This document shows positions 38,450 through 54,536 of a DNA stretch of 64,000 nt, piece after piece. The DNA is from Syngnathus acus (taxonomy: Eukaryota; Chordata; Actinopteri; Syngnathiformes; Syngnathidae): positions 22,109,456 through 22,173,455 of the forward strand of contig NC_051095.1 in the NCBI RefSeq assembly GCF_901709675.1, written 5' to 3'. Position 1 is the stretch's first letter. Every line of letters begins with the position of its first letter. The notes beneath the pieces were generated by a model, which saw only the letters and a list, made by a program, of their open reading frames with translations, was not told the origin of the DNA and did no database searches. A program made the translations under genes and the position numbers.

Positions 38450-39345
38450 TGGAGGTAAAACCAAGGAGCATGAGGAATGTCAACATATTTTATTGATCCA
38501 CACGCTCAAAAAAAGACAAACAAGGTCCTGGGATGAATCAAAAATACTAAATTAACCAACTCTTAAAAGATCCATATAAAGGTTCATTATCGCCATCCAC
38601 CAGACTGGAATTTGGAACGGCAGAAAGACAGCAAATAAAATCACTAATAACTGATCCTTAAGTTTGTTGCTGTAGTCCCAAGAATATTTGCACTTCTGAA
38701 AGCAAGCTTGTTTTCCTCTAGCACTATCATTAATTTATACGCTCTCCACAATTACAGCATTTTACTTTCTCTGATTTCCCTTATTCATGGTCTCCTTCAA
38801 ATTGTCCACATACATATGCCTTCCTTCACATTCTGCCAGCACGTAGCCAAACCTTTGACACTTAAAGCATCATTGCAGTGGATTGGTAGGCTATATACAA
38901 TTTCACAATGTAGCACATATATATGTATTTCCTCTGGGAGTTTATCCTCCACAAAGGTGATCATTACTGACTGATACATCATGTCCCATCTCTAGTTGCC
39001 TCAAGGCGCCTGACCACTTACATTCCATATTGTTATATTATTCTTAAAATCATCCACTGACACGTTCACCGCAATACTGGAGATGACTCCCCTCACTGAA
39101 GGAACACTGCAACTTTTGACCATGGATTTGATTGTTTCTTAATATTCTTAATATATAATACTCTGCACTTCTCCAATTTTTCTAGATATTGCTTTAGTCA
39201 GTCTTACCGGGTTGCACTCATCGAATGTAGCTCCCTCTTGCAAGAGTTTTACAACTACTACCTCTGGTTCATCGACTATTCTGTTTGACCTAATGTCTCT
39301 CGAGTCACCGTCACTATCCCATTGTTTTGTTCCTTTCATTATTTT
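38450..39345 (-). mobile_element. LINE ORF1 relic
   Basis: The minus strand reads KLLQEGATFDECNPVRLTKA near 39190-39260, a phrase typical of ORF1 gag-like proteins of fish non-LTR elements, and a degraded zinc-knuckle region near 38830-38900 (PIHCNDALSVKGLATCWQN). Multiple stops and frameshifts. Confidence 0.5.
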
Positions 39346-39652
39346 TCATTATTTGTTAGTTTTTGCTGTATTCCATTCTTCATTCACTATTCCATCTTCC
39401 ATCATCTTGCTTCCTGATCGGTCTCTTCCCTCTGCCATCTCTTGTCCATTCATGGTTGTTTGTCTATGTGTGTCATGCGATTAGCTGGTGACCAGTCCAC
39501 ACTGTCCTCAACCTTTCAGCCTAAGTCAGTCGGGACAGTCTCCTGCTATTCCTCAGACTCTAATGACAACAAACAGGACAAAAAATAAATGTGTGCATTT
39601 TTATACAGAAACATTGATATTTACTGAAGCAGATTTGTGATATACTGTAGAC

Positions 39653-39735
39653 CAGGGGTCACCAAGTCTGGTCCTCAAGGGCGCCATTCCAGCCTTTAGG
39701 TGCAGCCCAACTACAACACACCTTGATGACCCCTG
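39653..39735. mobile_element. Short hAT-type MITE
   Basis: 83 bp, from CAGGGGTCACCAAGTCTGGT to the end GATGACCCCTG. The termini match those of the larger hAT element at 9021-9996. Flanks CTGTAGAC and CTGTGGGT agree at 6 of 8 positions. Confidence 0.6.
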
Positions 39736-43524
<3,789 letters not shown>

Positions 43525-44049
43525 TACCGTTTTTTCCATGTATAATGCGCCCCCATGTATAATACGCACCCTAAAAATGGCATGTTGATGCTGGAAAAAA
43601 GCCTGTACCCATGTATAATACGCACCCAAATTTTGACTCCTACTTAAGTCCGTAAACGTAAAATTATTTCAGAAAAAAGATCATCTTTGGGAACAACCGG
43701 ATGTTATTCTGCCGGTCAGTATCACTGCGCATGCGCTAGCAAACTCAATAGCGAAGAAATGTTTCGGATTTGTGTAGGGTACATTGTGACAGCAAACGAG
43801 CAGGTGTCGAGCAAGCGTCTGATACGAGAGCATTGTGTTCGTATGGAGCGTGTTTGAAGTGAACAGCAGAGAAGAAAGCGCATCTGTAATGGCGGCCTCC
43901 GTATGATATCCGGATAAATAAAAAAAAATAATAATAAAATTTTTTTTTAAAAAAAATTAAAAAAATTGTACCGATGTATAATGCGCACCCCAGATTTTGG
44001 GACAATAAATTAGTTAAATTTTGTGCATTATACATGGGAAAAAACGGTA
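43525..44049. mobile_element. TA-flanked inverted-repeat element, TACCGTTTTTTCC family
   Basis: Ends are TACCGTTTTTTCCATGTATA and the complement TATACATGGGAAAAAACGGTA. Subterminal ATGTATAATGCGC/ATACGCACC units repeat in both ends. The interior holds TGCGCATGCGC at 43726-43736, a perfect NRF1-type core. No transposase. Confidence 0.8.
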
Positions 44050-45688
44050 ATATAATATAATTAAAATAAGCAAATTTGACATATGAAACCACACTTCAGG
44101 TTCTTTTGTTGTTGGACAGTCATCTTAAAATGTTTAAAGTGTTTGTTTTAAGCCTCATAGTACTTGAAACTAGCACATTTAGGTTGAATTAAAAAAATTA
44201 TATCTTACTTGAGATTTCACTTTTTACAGTGTAGCACCTCCTGATCAGAAACCATAGCCTCTTCCTTCTTTGCATATTGTTGAACAAGCTGTGCTATTGC
44301 GCTGATGTACGTCAGCAGTACAAGTCTGAAGAACAGGTGATTTATGGTAAGAGGCCTCAGGCACAGCTTCATAGCTTTCGATTGTTTTCCATTGCAGCAT
44401 CATAATGTGACTGTTATGCTTAGGTGGATCATTGCAGCACCAAATCATGTTTATAAAGACACATGAGCTATACAATGTTGTGGAACAAAGTCAGTGGCAA
44501 ACAGGTAAAGAAAAAAAACAAAGTGACTTTTTTTTTTTACCAGTTTGGCTGATCTACATCTAAAATGATCTCTCTATTTCAACTTGTTTTTTTTAGTTCC
44601 CCTTTATTTATTAAAATGTACATGAATAAATTACAACAAATTAGTACATTAAAGTAGACATCAAAACAGGCAGCAGCGACAGGAGTCAACAATTAAACAT
44701 GAAAACTACAACCCAGGACCAAACCCACCCCACTAACAACCCAGTGGATTAAGATAAAGACTAATTTCTTTTAATGAGGCACTTGAGTTCCCTGCCCAAC
44801 CATCTTTGGTCATAGGTTCTGTTGCTTTGCTTTAAATTAGATCCAAATTGTTATGGAATTAAATCATGTGGTTCGTGAGTGCTGTTTCATTGAAAGAGTC
44901 AGTCGCCTCAACCGCTTCAGCCACATGCTTAGAAGCTGACAACCTGTGTGGAGTAAAATAAATTGTCAAGTAAGTCACATGACTACATACAAGACCACAC
45001 AAAAAAAGGAATTCAGCACATTTTCTCACAGTTAACCTGAAAACAATGGATTGTATTCACACACAACATAGTGTAACCAAGATGCCGTACAGTCTATTAC
45101 AAGGGCATTGTGTACAAGCAGTAGGATGAGCGTTGAGTATTATTTTGGAAAGTCTTGTAAAAATATATCAATTTCTATTCATTTAAAAGCCTTTGCATTG
45201 TGTCATATGTATCTGGTTGCTCATGCATTAACAGACTTCCCATAAATTTTACAATATGTGTGTAGTACATGCACGTAATTTCATTATAGCACTTCACAAA
45301 CTGATGAATCCATCTTCATCAAAATTTACTCTTCAATAAATGAAAGTTACATTAAACCATCTTGGGAACATACATAGTCACACAGTATTTGGCAGTGAGA
45401 GAACAGTCCCATGTAGTCCATGCACAATACTATTCACAGGCAAGGTCCACATTCTAAACAAATGCAGTAAGAACACCACAGTAAGAACAGGAGAAGAACA
45501 CATAGGAATTCCAAGGACCTGGAAGTACATTTTCGTGTCCACAAAGGTCAGAAACTCATCTTTGGTCCCAGGTATGCCAAAGGGTTATGACTCATGGGTG
45601 CACAGCATTTTCAGATTTTTTCCACACCTCCCCCAAAACCATTACTAATATTCTTGTTTCAACTTTAGAGTACAAATGGAAGTATAGC
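44050..45688. other. Downstream flank of tent5d; no gene seen
   Basis: May include the tent5d 3' UTR. Minus-strand AATAAA occurs at 44603-44608, but I cannot tell which signal is used. Mostly AT-rich unique sequence. Confidence 0.35.
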
Positions 45689-46032
45689 GGGCGGCATAGT
45701 GACGCACTGATTAGGACGATTGCCTCACAGTTCAGAGGTTGCGGGTTCGATTCCACCCCCGGCCCTCCCTGTGTGGAGTTTGCATGTTCTCCCCATGCCT
45801 GTGTGGGTTTTCTCCAGGCACTCCGGTTTCCTCCTATATCCCAAAAACATGCTTGGTAAGCCGATTGAGCACTCCAAATTGCCCGTAGGTCTTAGTGTGG
45901 ATGGTTGTTTGGCTCTGTGTGCCCTGCGATTGGCTGGCAACCAATTCAGGGTGTCCCCCGCCTACTGCATGATGACTGCTGGGATAGGCTCTAGCTTGCC
46001 TGCGACCCCCGTGGGGAAAAGCGGTAAGGAAA
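45689..46032 (+). mobile_element. tRNA-derived SINE
   Basis: Near-full copy with head AGTGACGCACTGATTAGGAC, B-box-like GGTTGCGGGTTCGATTCCA and the usual body. It lies 0.2-0.6 kb beyond the tent5d stop, antisense to that gene, so it may be inside the 3' UTR. Confidence 0.85.
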
Positions 46033-46129
46033 ATGGATGGATGGATGGATGGATGGATGGATGGATGGATGGATGGATGGACGAACGGACGGACGGACGG
46101 ACGGATGGACGGATGGATGGATGGATGGG
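46033..46129. repeat. ATGG/ACGG tetranucleotide array
   Basis: ATGG units followed by a run of ACGG units and ATGG again. It extends the SINE tail. Confidence 0.93.
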
Positions 46130-46258
46130 AGTACAGCCCTGTGCACTCAATTTAAGGTCTGTTAGCAGCCATACTGTATTTCCGTTCTCCACGTCTTAGG
46201 TCACGGCAGGCAGGTTTTTCCTTTGCTGTCTTGCTTGACTTGCATGTTTTCTTTGCAG

Positions 46259-49200
46259 TTAAACTAGTCCCGTTTGTGTTTGCATGTGCAAGGGGTATGG
46301 CTGGTAAAGGAGAGTTGACGCGCCTTGGGGTATGTAATAGCTGCAGTAGCTGGGTTCCGTTAAATAGGGGTTGTTGTGCTCTGCAAGGTATGGTGCAGGC
46401 TGATAGAAACATGTGACCTGATCTGTGTTGGGGATAATGTTCTGCTCCCCAAGAACTTTCAGTGCGAGCACTGTGATCATGTTGAGAGTCTGGCGCCTTT
46501 CGTGGCCCATCAGGCACACCGTGCTGTCGTCAACCACGCGGCGAAGTGTCATTAGGTACTGGTACTTGCTTCTCTCCTCACCAATGAAGTGATTCTTCAA
46601 GTAAGAGAGGATCTTTCTCTGCTGTTCCTGCACATCAGGGAAATCAATGAAAAAGCGTGAGCACATGTAACGCTCCAGTGTCTTTATTTGAGTTTCACTG
46701 GCCGGTCGATAGTCCCTGACCAGTAGGTTGCTGTATTTCAACAAGCCGCCACCTCGAATCTCCTCAGGATTTCTCGTGGCGATTAAGCGGTAGCGCAGGT
46801 GATCCATGGCAACCTCAAAGTCACCGTACATGCTCTCGGCCAGAACCTCGACTGCAGGGACAGAGCCTGCCACCGGGGGAGCTGTGCTCTGTTCAGACGT
46901 GTCTGCAGTTGTTTTCTGGGCCTCTTTCTTTTCAGACCCTGAGCTCAGTACTTCATCTGTGTTTGGGGGGGCAGGTTCCCTTGGGGCTGTGCACTGAGAG
47001 TGGGGCAGTGCATGTGAGGGTGCGCTTGGGAGTGTGATTGGATAGGAGACAGGCTCCGGAGTCAACAAGGCAGGGACTTGGTGCAGGGCGGAGGGCGCGC
47101 CAATCTGTTCATCGCTGTCCGATTTGTCGATCAAAGGCCCTGACTGTGAGGATATCTGAAACACGGCATCCTCCGATTCTACCGGACGAGTGAAGCAGAG
47201 GAGGGGAGGGCTGAGGCATGGCGAAGGAGGAGTTAGGCAGACGGGGGGAGGGCTGAGGCTGAGCATAGGTGGGGTGAGGTAAGGAGGTGAGCTGATGCAT
47301 GACGATGTAGGGCTGAAGCCTCGGGACGGAGAGCTGTAACTAGTTGCAGAGCTGGCAGTGCGCAGCATCGAAGACGAGAGGCAGTGAGAGGGAGGAGTCA
47401 GGCATGGCGAAGGGCTGAGGCTTGGGGGCGATGGGGTGAAGCAGGGAGGCGAGAAACTGAGTGCAGGAGGCGGAAGACATGAAGCGAGGGGGGTGATACT
47501 GTGGGAGGAGGACGGTGATTGGGGAGGGGTCTGTTCTTGCGGTAAGGTCTCTTCATTGCTGCCATTCGGCTTATCCAAGTAGTTTTCCTCTTCCTCATTG
47601 GTTTCAGCTTCTGAGGTACGTGCGGACTCTTGGGAATTTGGATAAGATGTATCAATACATGAAACCAGTGAATCCGGGCTGACGGGAGATTCTGTTTGTG
47701 TCGGTTGCAAAGCCGTCTTTTCAGCAGAAGACTTGCTTTGGTCAGCCGGTTGTAGTCTCTCCTCCTGGCTTTGAATATCTGTCACATGCAAACACTCTGT
47801 GATTAACTGAGAACAATCTGGATGCAGAGGTAGAATAGAAATGGAATCAGGGGTGGGATCCGGAGTGGAGAGGAAATTCCGATTTGATGGGGTAAGGTCA
47901 CTGTTTGGATTACTTTCAGGCTGAGGGATTGTTGTAATTGAGAGTGTAGCTTTTGTGGAGTCTGAACCAGGAGCCGTTTCAAGACTGAGCTCAAGTCTAA
48001 GCTTTCCATGAAGGTCAGGTTCAGGGCTTGAGGAAGAGTTTGAATCTAAACTGGAATCCATTAGCGAGTCACTCTCAAAGACTGGGTAAGGAACGGAGGT
48101 AACCTTCCTACACATCCTTCGTGGAGGTTTAGGAGATGAGTGCTTAAGCACCACCATATGAGCGCGTCTTTCTGAGACCTTACAAGAAGGAGAACTGAAT
48201 GCTTTTTGGTCAAGGCCGGGAGCTGCAAGTGTGTCCTGAGTATCTGCCGATCTGTCGGGTATGCTGTGTGTTTCCAAGGTGCTGTCATGTGAAAGCGGTG
48301 AGGTGGAGATGGAAGAGAAACAGCAATCATTTTCTTCCGCTGATATCTGACTTTTTTCGACATCTCCTCTAATCTCTGCATCCATTAGCACGTCAATGAG
48401 GACTTTGTTTTCATTCTCTAAAGTGTCGTCTCCCCTCACTTGAGAACACGCGGCATTATCTGAGTTATACAAACATCGCGTTTCATCTTTTACACACTCA
48501 TCTAAATTCTTTGAGGTCTTTATGTTCGCAAATGAATCTTTGCTGTCACAGTTGTCTGTCGGTTTTACAGACTCTTGCTGTGCGGTCTCTGTCAGTCCCG
48601 TTTTCTCAATGACTACTTCCTGTTTCTGATTTAAAAGTATCAGTGCCAAGCGCTCTGAGCATTCAGTTAAATCTGAGGGCTGCGCCTCGTCTTTGAGTTT
48701 ATACTCGGCCTCGTTGGTCTTTGCGGTTGGTTTCTCTCCTGTGATCGCACTTGAAGATGTCTTCCCAGGTAGTTTGGGTTCATTAAGGTTTTCTTGGTGC
48801 TCTTCCAGCTCTCTGGGTGCTTTATCTTTGTTAACAGCTCCCTGTGTACAGTGTTTTGTTGAGTGCATTGTATTCTCACTTCCATGCATCTCATCTTTCT
48901 GTTCCGTGTTGGTACTGTCAGTCCCTTTCTCCGAAAGGGATCCATTTTTGAATTTCAATTCTTCAGTTCTTTCAGCACTACCCTGCTTATTAAGGAGAGA
49001 AGAAGCATCTTTGTTCTCGACCTCTTGGTCCTTCAGCGTAACATTATGTTTGTGCGGCGACTCCTGCAGGTAGGACTCGAGAAGACGATCCAAAATGATT
49101 TGGAAGGAATCAACGCTGAACTCAAACTGCCTCCTGAGCATACTAACAAATTTGAGCTCCAGGTTTTTGCCGCTGTTGTTTGACAATGAGATGAGGCTCC

Positions 49201-49923
49201 AGCGGTCCTGCTCATTAAAGACTTTGACCATCTTCTGGACGTAGGCCTCTTTCATTGTTGCACTGCTGATCCTCTCTCGGTTGACCCCTGCCGGCAGGCA
49301 GTCCAGCAAGCAACCAAGCACTGACTCTTTGATCACCTGTGGTAACATTGAAACACGTTGACAAGGAGTAGAAATAATGACTGCAATATTGTTTGCCATA
49401 TTAGGCTTTGTCTTCGGGTGTAATTCACTTACAAATATTAAAACCAATTCACATTTGTTGGTGAGATAAATTGTGATGGAATTCGTTTAGATTTAAATTG
49501 TTTCTGTCAAAATGAAAAGCAAAAGAATCAATACTACAGTCTGACAGAGTAACTGTGCTAAATGGAAATAATAGTACACGTTATTTGACTGGCTGTTTCT
49601 TTTATGTGGAGACATACCTGGAACTCCTCTTGACTGGGCAGCTCCACCCCAAAAATAATATCCAGGTCTTTGTAGCTCATTCTGTTGTCTTGGACCAGAA
49701 CATGGCTTGCCGTGGAGCCATTTAGGCGCACGTCTCTGACTATGATGCCTTGCTTCCGCAGACTTGCCCGCACAGCAATGATGATGTCTCGAGGGCGGAG
49801 CTCCAGAGTTGGAAAGTTCCCACGGCCGTGGATGGGAACAATGTCTGACAAAACCTGATGGAGAACTGCCACTTGCTCAGGCTTCAGGCTGTGGAACCTC
49901 TGGCTGGGTTTGACTTCAGACAT
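46259..49923 (-). CDS. tent5d: Terminal nucleotidyltransferase 5D (FAM46D) with large internal insertion
   Basis: Two coding exons, 49618-49923 and 46259-49336 (phase 0), total 1127 aa; human TENT5D is 389. Residues 1-193 and 934-1127 match the family. Seen here: [10 protein letters not shown] (31-40), the catalytic start NGSTAS (68-73), KDLDIIF with D86 and D88, and E162 in LELKF as the likely third metal ligand. The second half has [43 protein letters not shown] and [10 protein letters not shown]. Phrases shared with TENT5D and not A-C are [19 protein letters not shown] and the end [13 protein letters not shown]. The family makes cytoplasmic non-canonical poly(A) polymerases that lengthen mRNA tails; mammalian TENT5D acts in testis. 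Residues 194-933 (46844-49063) are a low-complexity insert rich in Ser, Thr, Glu and Pro, with LTPP/LSPP repeats at about 707-817. It falls where relatives have a linker of about 15 residues. The acceptor TTTTAAG lies 8 nt before the ATG. Confidence 0.94.
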
Positions 49924-49931
49924 GCTGCTGC

Positions 49932-51779
49932 CTTAAAAGAGGGAAAGATAACCATGGTGAGAGCGTATTCATATTTAAACCAACAAATGTTTCACTCTCT
50001 CTCCCACACAGATAGAGAAAGTGAGAGAGAGCCTCCCTGCCAGTCTGCTGTCTGCAAGTCACAGCTTGGCTGACAGCTTTTCCACGACGCCAATGTAGCT
50101 GCTGTGTTGACAAACTGACACGTGGCCATTCACAAAGCTTCTCCTTGCATAAATATGCCTCTCTGTCTGCTGCAACCCGATCGCAACAAATTAAGAAGAA
50201 GTGCTTCACTGGCATAATTGAATCTGGAATGCATAATGTACTGTGCTGGCATCCAATAAAACTTGGACTTCATTAAAATTCCTTCTTAGGCAGAAACATT
50301 ATATGAATAAAGCATTTATTTGATATCTCTACTTAGCATGTTAATATTAGCCAACATAAAAACTAATCATGTGCATTGGTTCTGACAGCTGAAGTATTTA
50401 CCATTTGATTGTTTCCACGAGCAGCGCAAGGGTTAAGCCCAATGAGTCACCGCCAGCCGACTTCATTAATCACACCGACGTCACAAATTAAGGACACACA
50501 TCTGTTTTCATGTCTGTGTGCACGCAGCAGTCACGTTTGCATATTTTACTAATAATAATTCCTACAGGACAACCAAGCTATCCTGTTATCCCTTTGGAAA
50601 TGGAGCAAATTAGTTGAGGGTTTGAGATCAGATTGCTCCTTGTTTGGTAATACATGCAAACCTCAACAAATGCACTTACAATGTTGGTCCGTTGTGGCAA
50701 ATTACCCACATTTTTAAATAACTGAAATTACATTTGTCTACATCTGTGTCATTTGATGCGATGTGTTCTTGTGTGCACATGTCAAGTGTTTCTGGGAACA
50801 AGTGCATGACTTTGACTGTGAAAATGTGATATGTTGCAGCCTATTATGATCTACTGTTTGCTTTCACCGACACTTGTCAGTTATTGCTAGAGCTGAATGC
50901 GGCTGATTGCTGTGATTTGCCAATACTTGAAAGGCAAACACTGGGATAACAATGAACAATAATGGGTTGCGCTCTGACAGTCCTTTGTCAGACTTCAGAG
51001 TCTGTAACAACCACAAATACAGTAGACAGTCTTTACAAGTCTTGTAAACCATCTTGCAGTTTTCAGTAAACATGAATAACCAATTTCATTGAGTAGAAAA
51101 CACATACTTCATTCTCTAAGTGTAAAAACAAAATACAAAAACCTTCTGTCGGGTGAATGACACCAACAGAGGTAATAAACATGGACCTTGATGTTGACAC
51201 TGACCATAAAAACAATAACGCGACATATTTGGAAAGCAAAGATCTCAGGATATACAGCTGGCTCTGTTGTCTCTCTCTCTCCCCTTTCACACTCTTCTGC
51301 AAACTTGCAACCCGAGTGACTCATCCAGGCGTAACAGCTCAGCTCACACATAATGCTCGGGTTTGGTACACACAGAACTCAATTTAAAATAAAACACTGA
51401 GGAATAGTGTCCTCTCCACTTATCTTTACTGAAGCTCAAAGCACCGATTGCAGTTGATAATTACAATATGGCTAAAGTATTTTCTTGCCTTCCTTATTTT
51501 TTGGGAACCATAGTACAGGCGGTTACTCATGAATTAACACAATTATGCACGTTTTATAGTCCAATTACTACCTAGCGCTAAAAGTGAGCTAGAGTTCTGC
51601 TTGGTTCAATTTGATCACGTCAGCTTTACTACTAGTTAAAAGTGAGATGCCAGGGATAAGTAATTAAGGAAATGTCAGGATAAGGAGCTCTGTCACTTTG
51701 GGGGTTCAGGTTAACTTCACATCAATATTTTATTTAGCAGAGGTAAATGAAACAATCTCATAGTGCTGACTGGTCTTAC
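49932..51779. other. tent5d 5' intron
   Basis: Predicted intron between the noncoding first exon (donor CAACAG|GTAAGA at 51780) and the start-codon exon (acceptor ending at 49932). No further exon or clear repeat seen. Confidence 0.55.
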
Positions 51780-52130
51780 CTGTTGCTGAGGCAGAGCGAC
51801 TGGCTCCTGTTCTCACAGTGGGGATGAAACCTCCTGGAACCACTGCGATTCACGTCTAGATAGTCTGAGGATGTCTTGTTTTATTTCGGAGTCTTGACCA
51901 CTGTTAGTGAGGCTCGCCGCTGCTGCTGCTGGTGCTGCTGCTGCTGCTGTCTCTGCGTCTGCATGAGGCTCTGTCGCTGACCAGACTCCACTTCACCCAG
52001 GCGCTGTCCACGAGGCGCTTGGTGCTGAAATGAAGACTCCACTCAGTCCTTGCGCTCTTGTTTTCTTCTCCGGGTGCCCGGAGCGTAACGCAGTTTCCAT
52101 GGCGACCTGCCGTCATTCACTTATGGCTGG
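51780..52130 (-). other. Predicted noncoding first exon of tent5d
   Basis: GC-rich block ending on the minus strand with a strong donor CAGCAACAG|GTAAGACC, 1.85 kb upstream of the coding exon. The 5' limit is estimated. It contains a CAG/CAC repeat on the transcribed strand (51919-51949). Just upstream is a GTGTGCGTGCGCGCG tract (52139-52165), possibly part of the core promoter. Confidence 0.55.
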
Positions 52131-52957
52131 GGAGTAGACGTGTGTGCGTGCGCGCGCGCGTGCGTGTGTCTGTGCTCACGCGCGCTGGAGCAGAAAGAGT
52201 TACACGCATTGAACGGAGGTCACAACATTGACAGGCGCCACCAAACATGTCTGAACTGAATTTTATTTAGAAGGAATGGGATGTCGAAGTAAATATACAA
52301 GTGTTTTTTTTAAGCATATTATCATTATTGGAAAAAGCAGTACAATCACAGTTTATGCCGTCACTGAGTTTGTGGCTCAATGTTTTCGAACAGAAAGGGC
52401 AGATGAACTCGTGATTTAGAAAACATTTACCCCCTCGCCCACAGACAGAATGATATCCGGTGTCCACGCTGAGTTTACAGCTATGAGTCATCCGCGCTCC
52501 CTTCCTTGACCCATCCGTTAATCCCATCCAACTCAGCCAGTGCAGTCTGTACACGGACCTTTCTCAGTCACAAATTGTTCTTCGTTTTTAAATCGTTATT
52601 CTCCTTTTATGACAGTATGACATTGGCCAAAAGCACACAATGCCCTCTTGGCGTTTTCCTGTGTGTAATAAAAGAAAGTGTGTCAGCAAACCGTGGGGAA
52701 AACGTTTAATCCTGATTGCGTCACAAACACGTGAAAAAAAACCACATAAACATTGAGATAAATGGTGCGGACATTTGTGGAAAATGTCAAATTACTTCTT
52801 CACATGAGCAGAGGGTATAAATTACGTCACTAGAGTGCCTCACAACCTAGCGATTCCTCGTACAAACTATTTTTAGCCTGCACCGAACTTGTTTGCTTCG
52901 GACACGCGCGCCTGTCTACTTTGAGAGCAGTCGTGACGTAGGAGGCGCGGTCACGCG

Positions 52958-53151
52958 ATGCAAAATCGTGACCATTTGACGACGAGGGGAGGGAGCCAGA
53001 GGCATACCGAGAGCAGCTTGTCTACGAAGATGAAGCCGTTTCGGGAAGGTTCCTCCCTCGTCCCAGTGTTATATAGCGTTATTTGGACTCTGTTTGCCAG
53101 TGCAGAAAACAAGCGTTCTCTTCACTTTGATGCAAATGATGGGTTATCATG
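52958..53151 (+). CDS. Candidate first coding exon, signal-peptide protein (unidentified)
   Basis: An open frame begins at 52958 (MQNRDHL...) or, more likely, at 53030, where ATG is preceded by A at -3 and the protein starts MKPFREGSSLVPVLYSVI. Residues SLVPVLYSVIWTLFASA form a hydrophobic stretch with an AXA-type cleavage end. The frame continues KRSLHFDANDGLS and reaches a donor ATG|GTAGTT at 53151 before a stop. Upstream sequence is CpG-rich (GCGCGCC, TGACGTAGG near 52932). I do not recognise the protein. It would be divergent from tent5d. The candidate microexon at 57673 joins in frame. It could also be a chance frame in a CpG-rich promoter. Confidence 0.4.
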
Positions 53152-54536
53152 GTAGTTTTCATTTGATCGTTTTCCCAGGAGCTAGCAGCCAGTGCCAGTC
53201 TAGTCACCATTGGTTATCCAATGTAACTACAGACTAACGTGCGTTGTGGGCACAGGTGGCAAAAGCGTTAACGCCTAAACACAAATAAGTACTGATGATT
53301 GTGTAAAATGAATAAATACATCATCCGTGATGTAAACAGAAGCAGTTCATGGCTTAAGAGTCCAAAAGTTCGGGTGCATTTACACAAAATACTAAATACA
53401 ATGCAAAACCTCCTTCCGTGACAACAGAGTAGTGATATACGAGCATCTAAAAAAGAAGCACGTTGTAGCTGATGCCTGATTTCATTTCATTCCACATACG
53501 GATAGTCGTGTTTAAGCTAACATTAGCACACGCACACACAGGATGAGGATGAGCGCACTCGCGTCATGACATTTTCACAAATAACCCCTTAATGGCAACA
53601 CAATAATAAAACACATTACCTAGTTTGTTGCAGTACTACTTTATATTGCAAAATAAACAAGGTTTCTCCTCATGTTTTATGTATTTATGTTGGGTGCATT
53701 CTACAGTTTGATTGTGTTGATCGAATGACTACGTTTAACTTGTGCATTCTAGTGAAGTAAAACATGTTTTGGATACTTTAAATAAAAACAACATTAAGAA
53801 GAACATTTAATTTTCTTTAGCACAGTGTATTTCAAGCATTTCTCTTTTTTATCTTTAGATATAGTTGAATTGTATGAGTGCAACTCTGCACTGTGTATCG
53901 TTTTTTGTTCCATTTTAAACTGCATTAAACATTTTCAGGAAAAAAAAGGGGTAAGGCAGCAGTATCGTCTTCAATTTAAGTTGCTCCCTCGCTTGTAAAA
54001 AGATCCAAAGTAAAATTTAGAAAAAGGGGACGGATATTTAATCACCATCACAATCATTGTATTTAATCACTGTTACTCAAAGTACACCAGCTCAGACTCA
54101 TAGATTGTTTTCCGTAGAGAGGAGCATAATATTAGGGTCAACACTACGTAGCCTCATTCGTAGCTTTTGTCAGGTAACGTTCAGTACATTTATCATGATT
54201 AAGTATGCTAATTGCAGTATATAGAAAAATACATGATGGAGGTTAGAGGCAGAAGCAGACTTCGCCTTTTAAAATCTCATTAAGAAGCAATGCCCATAAT
54301 TTTGAAACCTAATAAATACAAGCCAAGAAAGAAAGACAAGGTAAAAAGTGACACCCAGTGGACCAATGTGGAAATAACCTTTGCTTTTCCATCGTCATCC
54401 GGGAATCGATTTATTTTCATCCTTCTACATATAATTGGAGTGTGGGAGGAAACTCCACTTTTGCATTGTACTACTCCGCTATGAATCAGTCCAGGCGGAA
54501 TGTAACGACGTTTAGCATAAAAATAAGTACAGCTCG

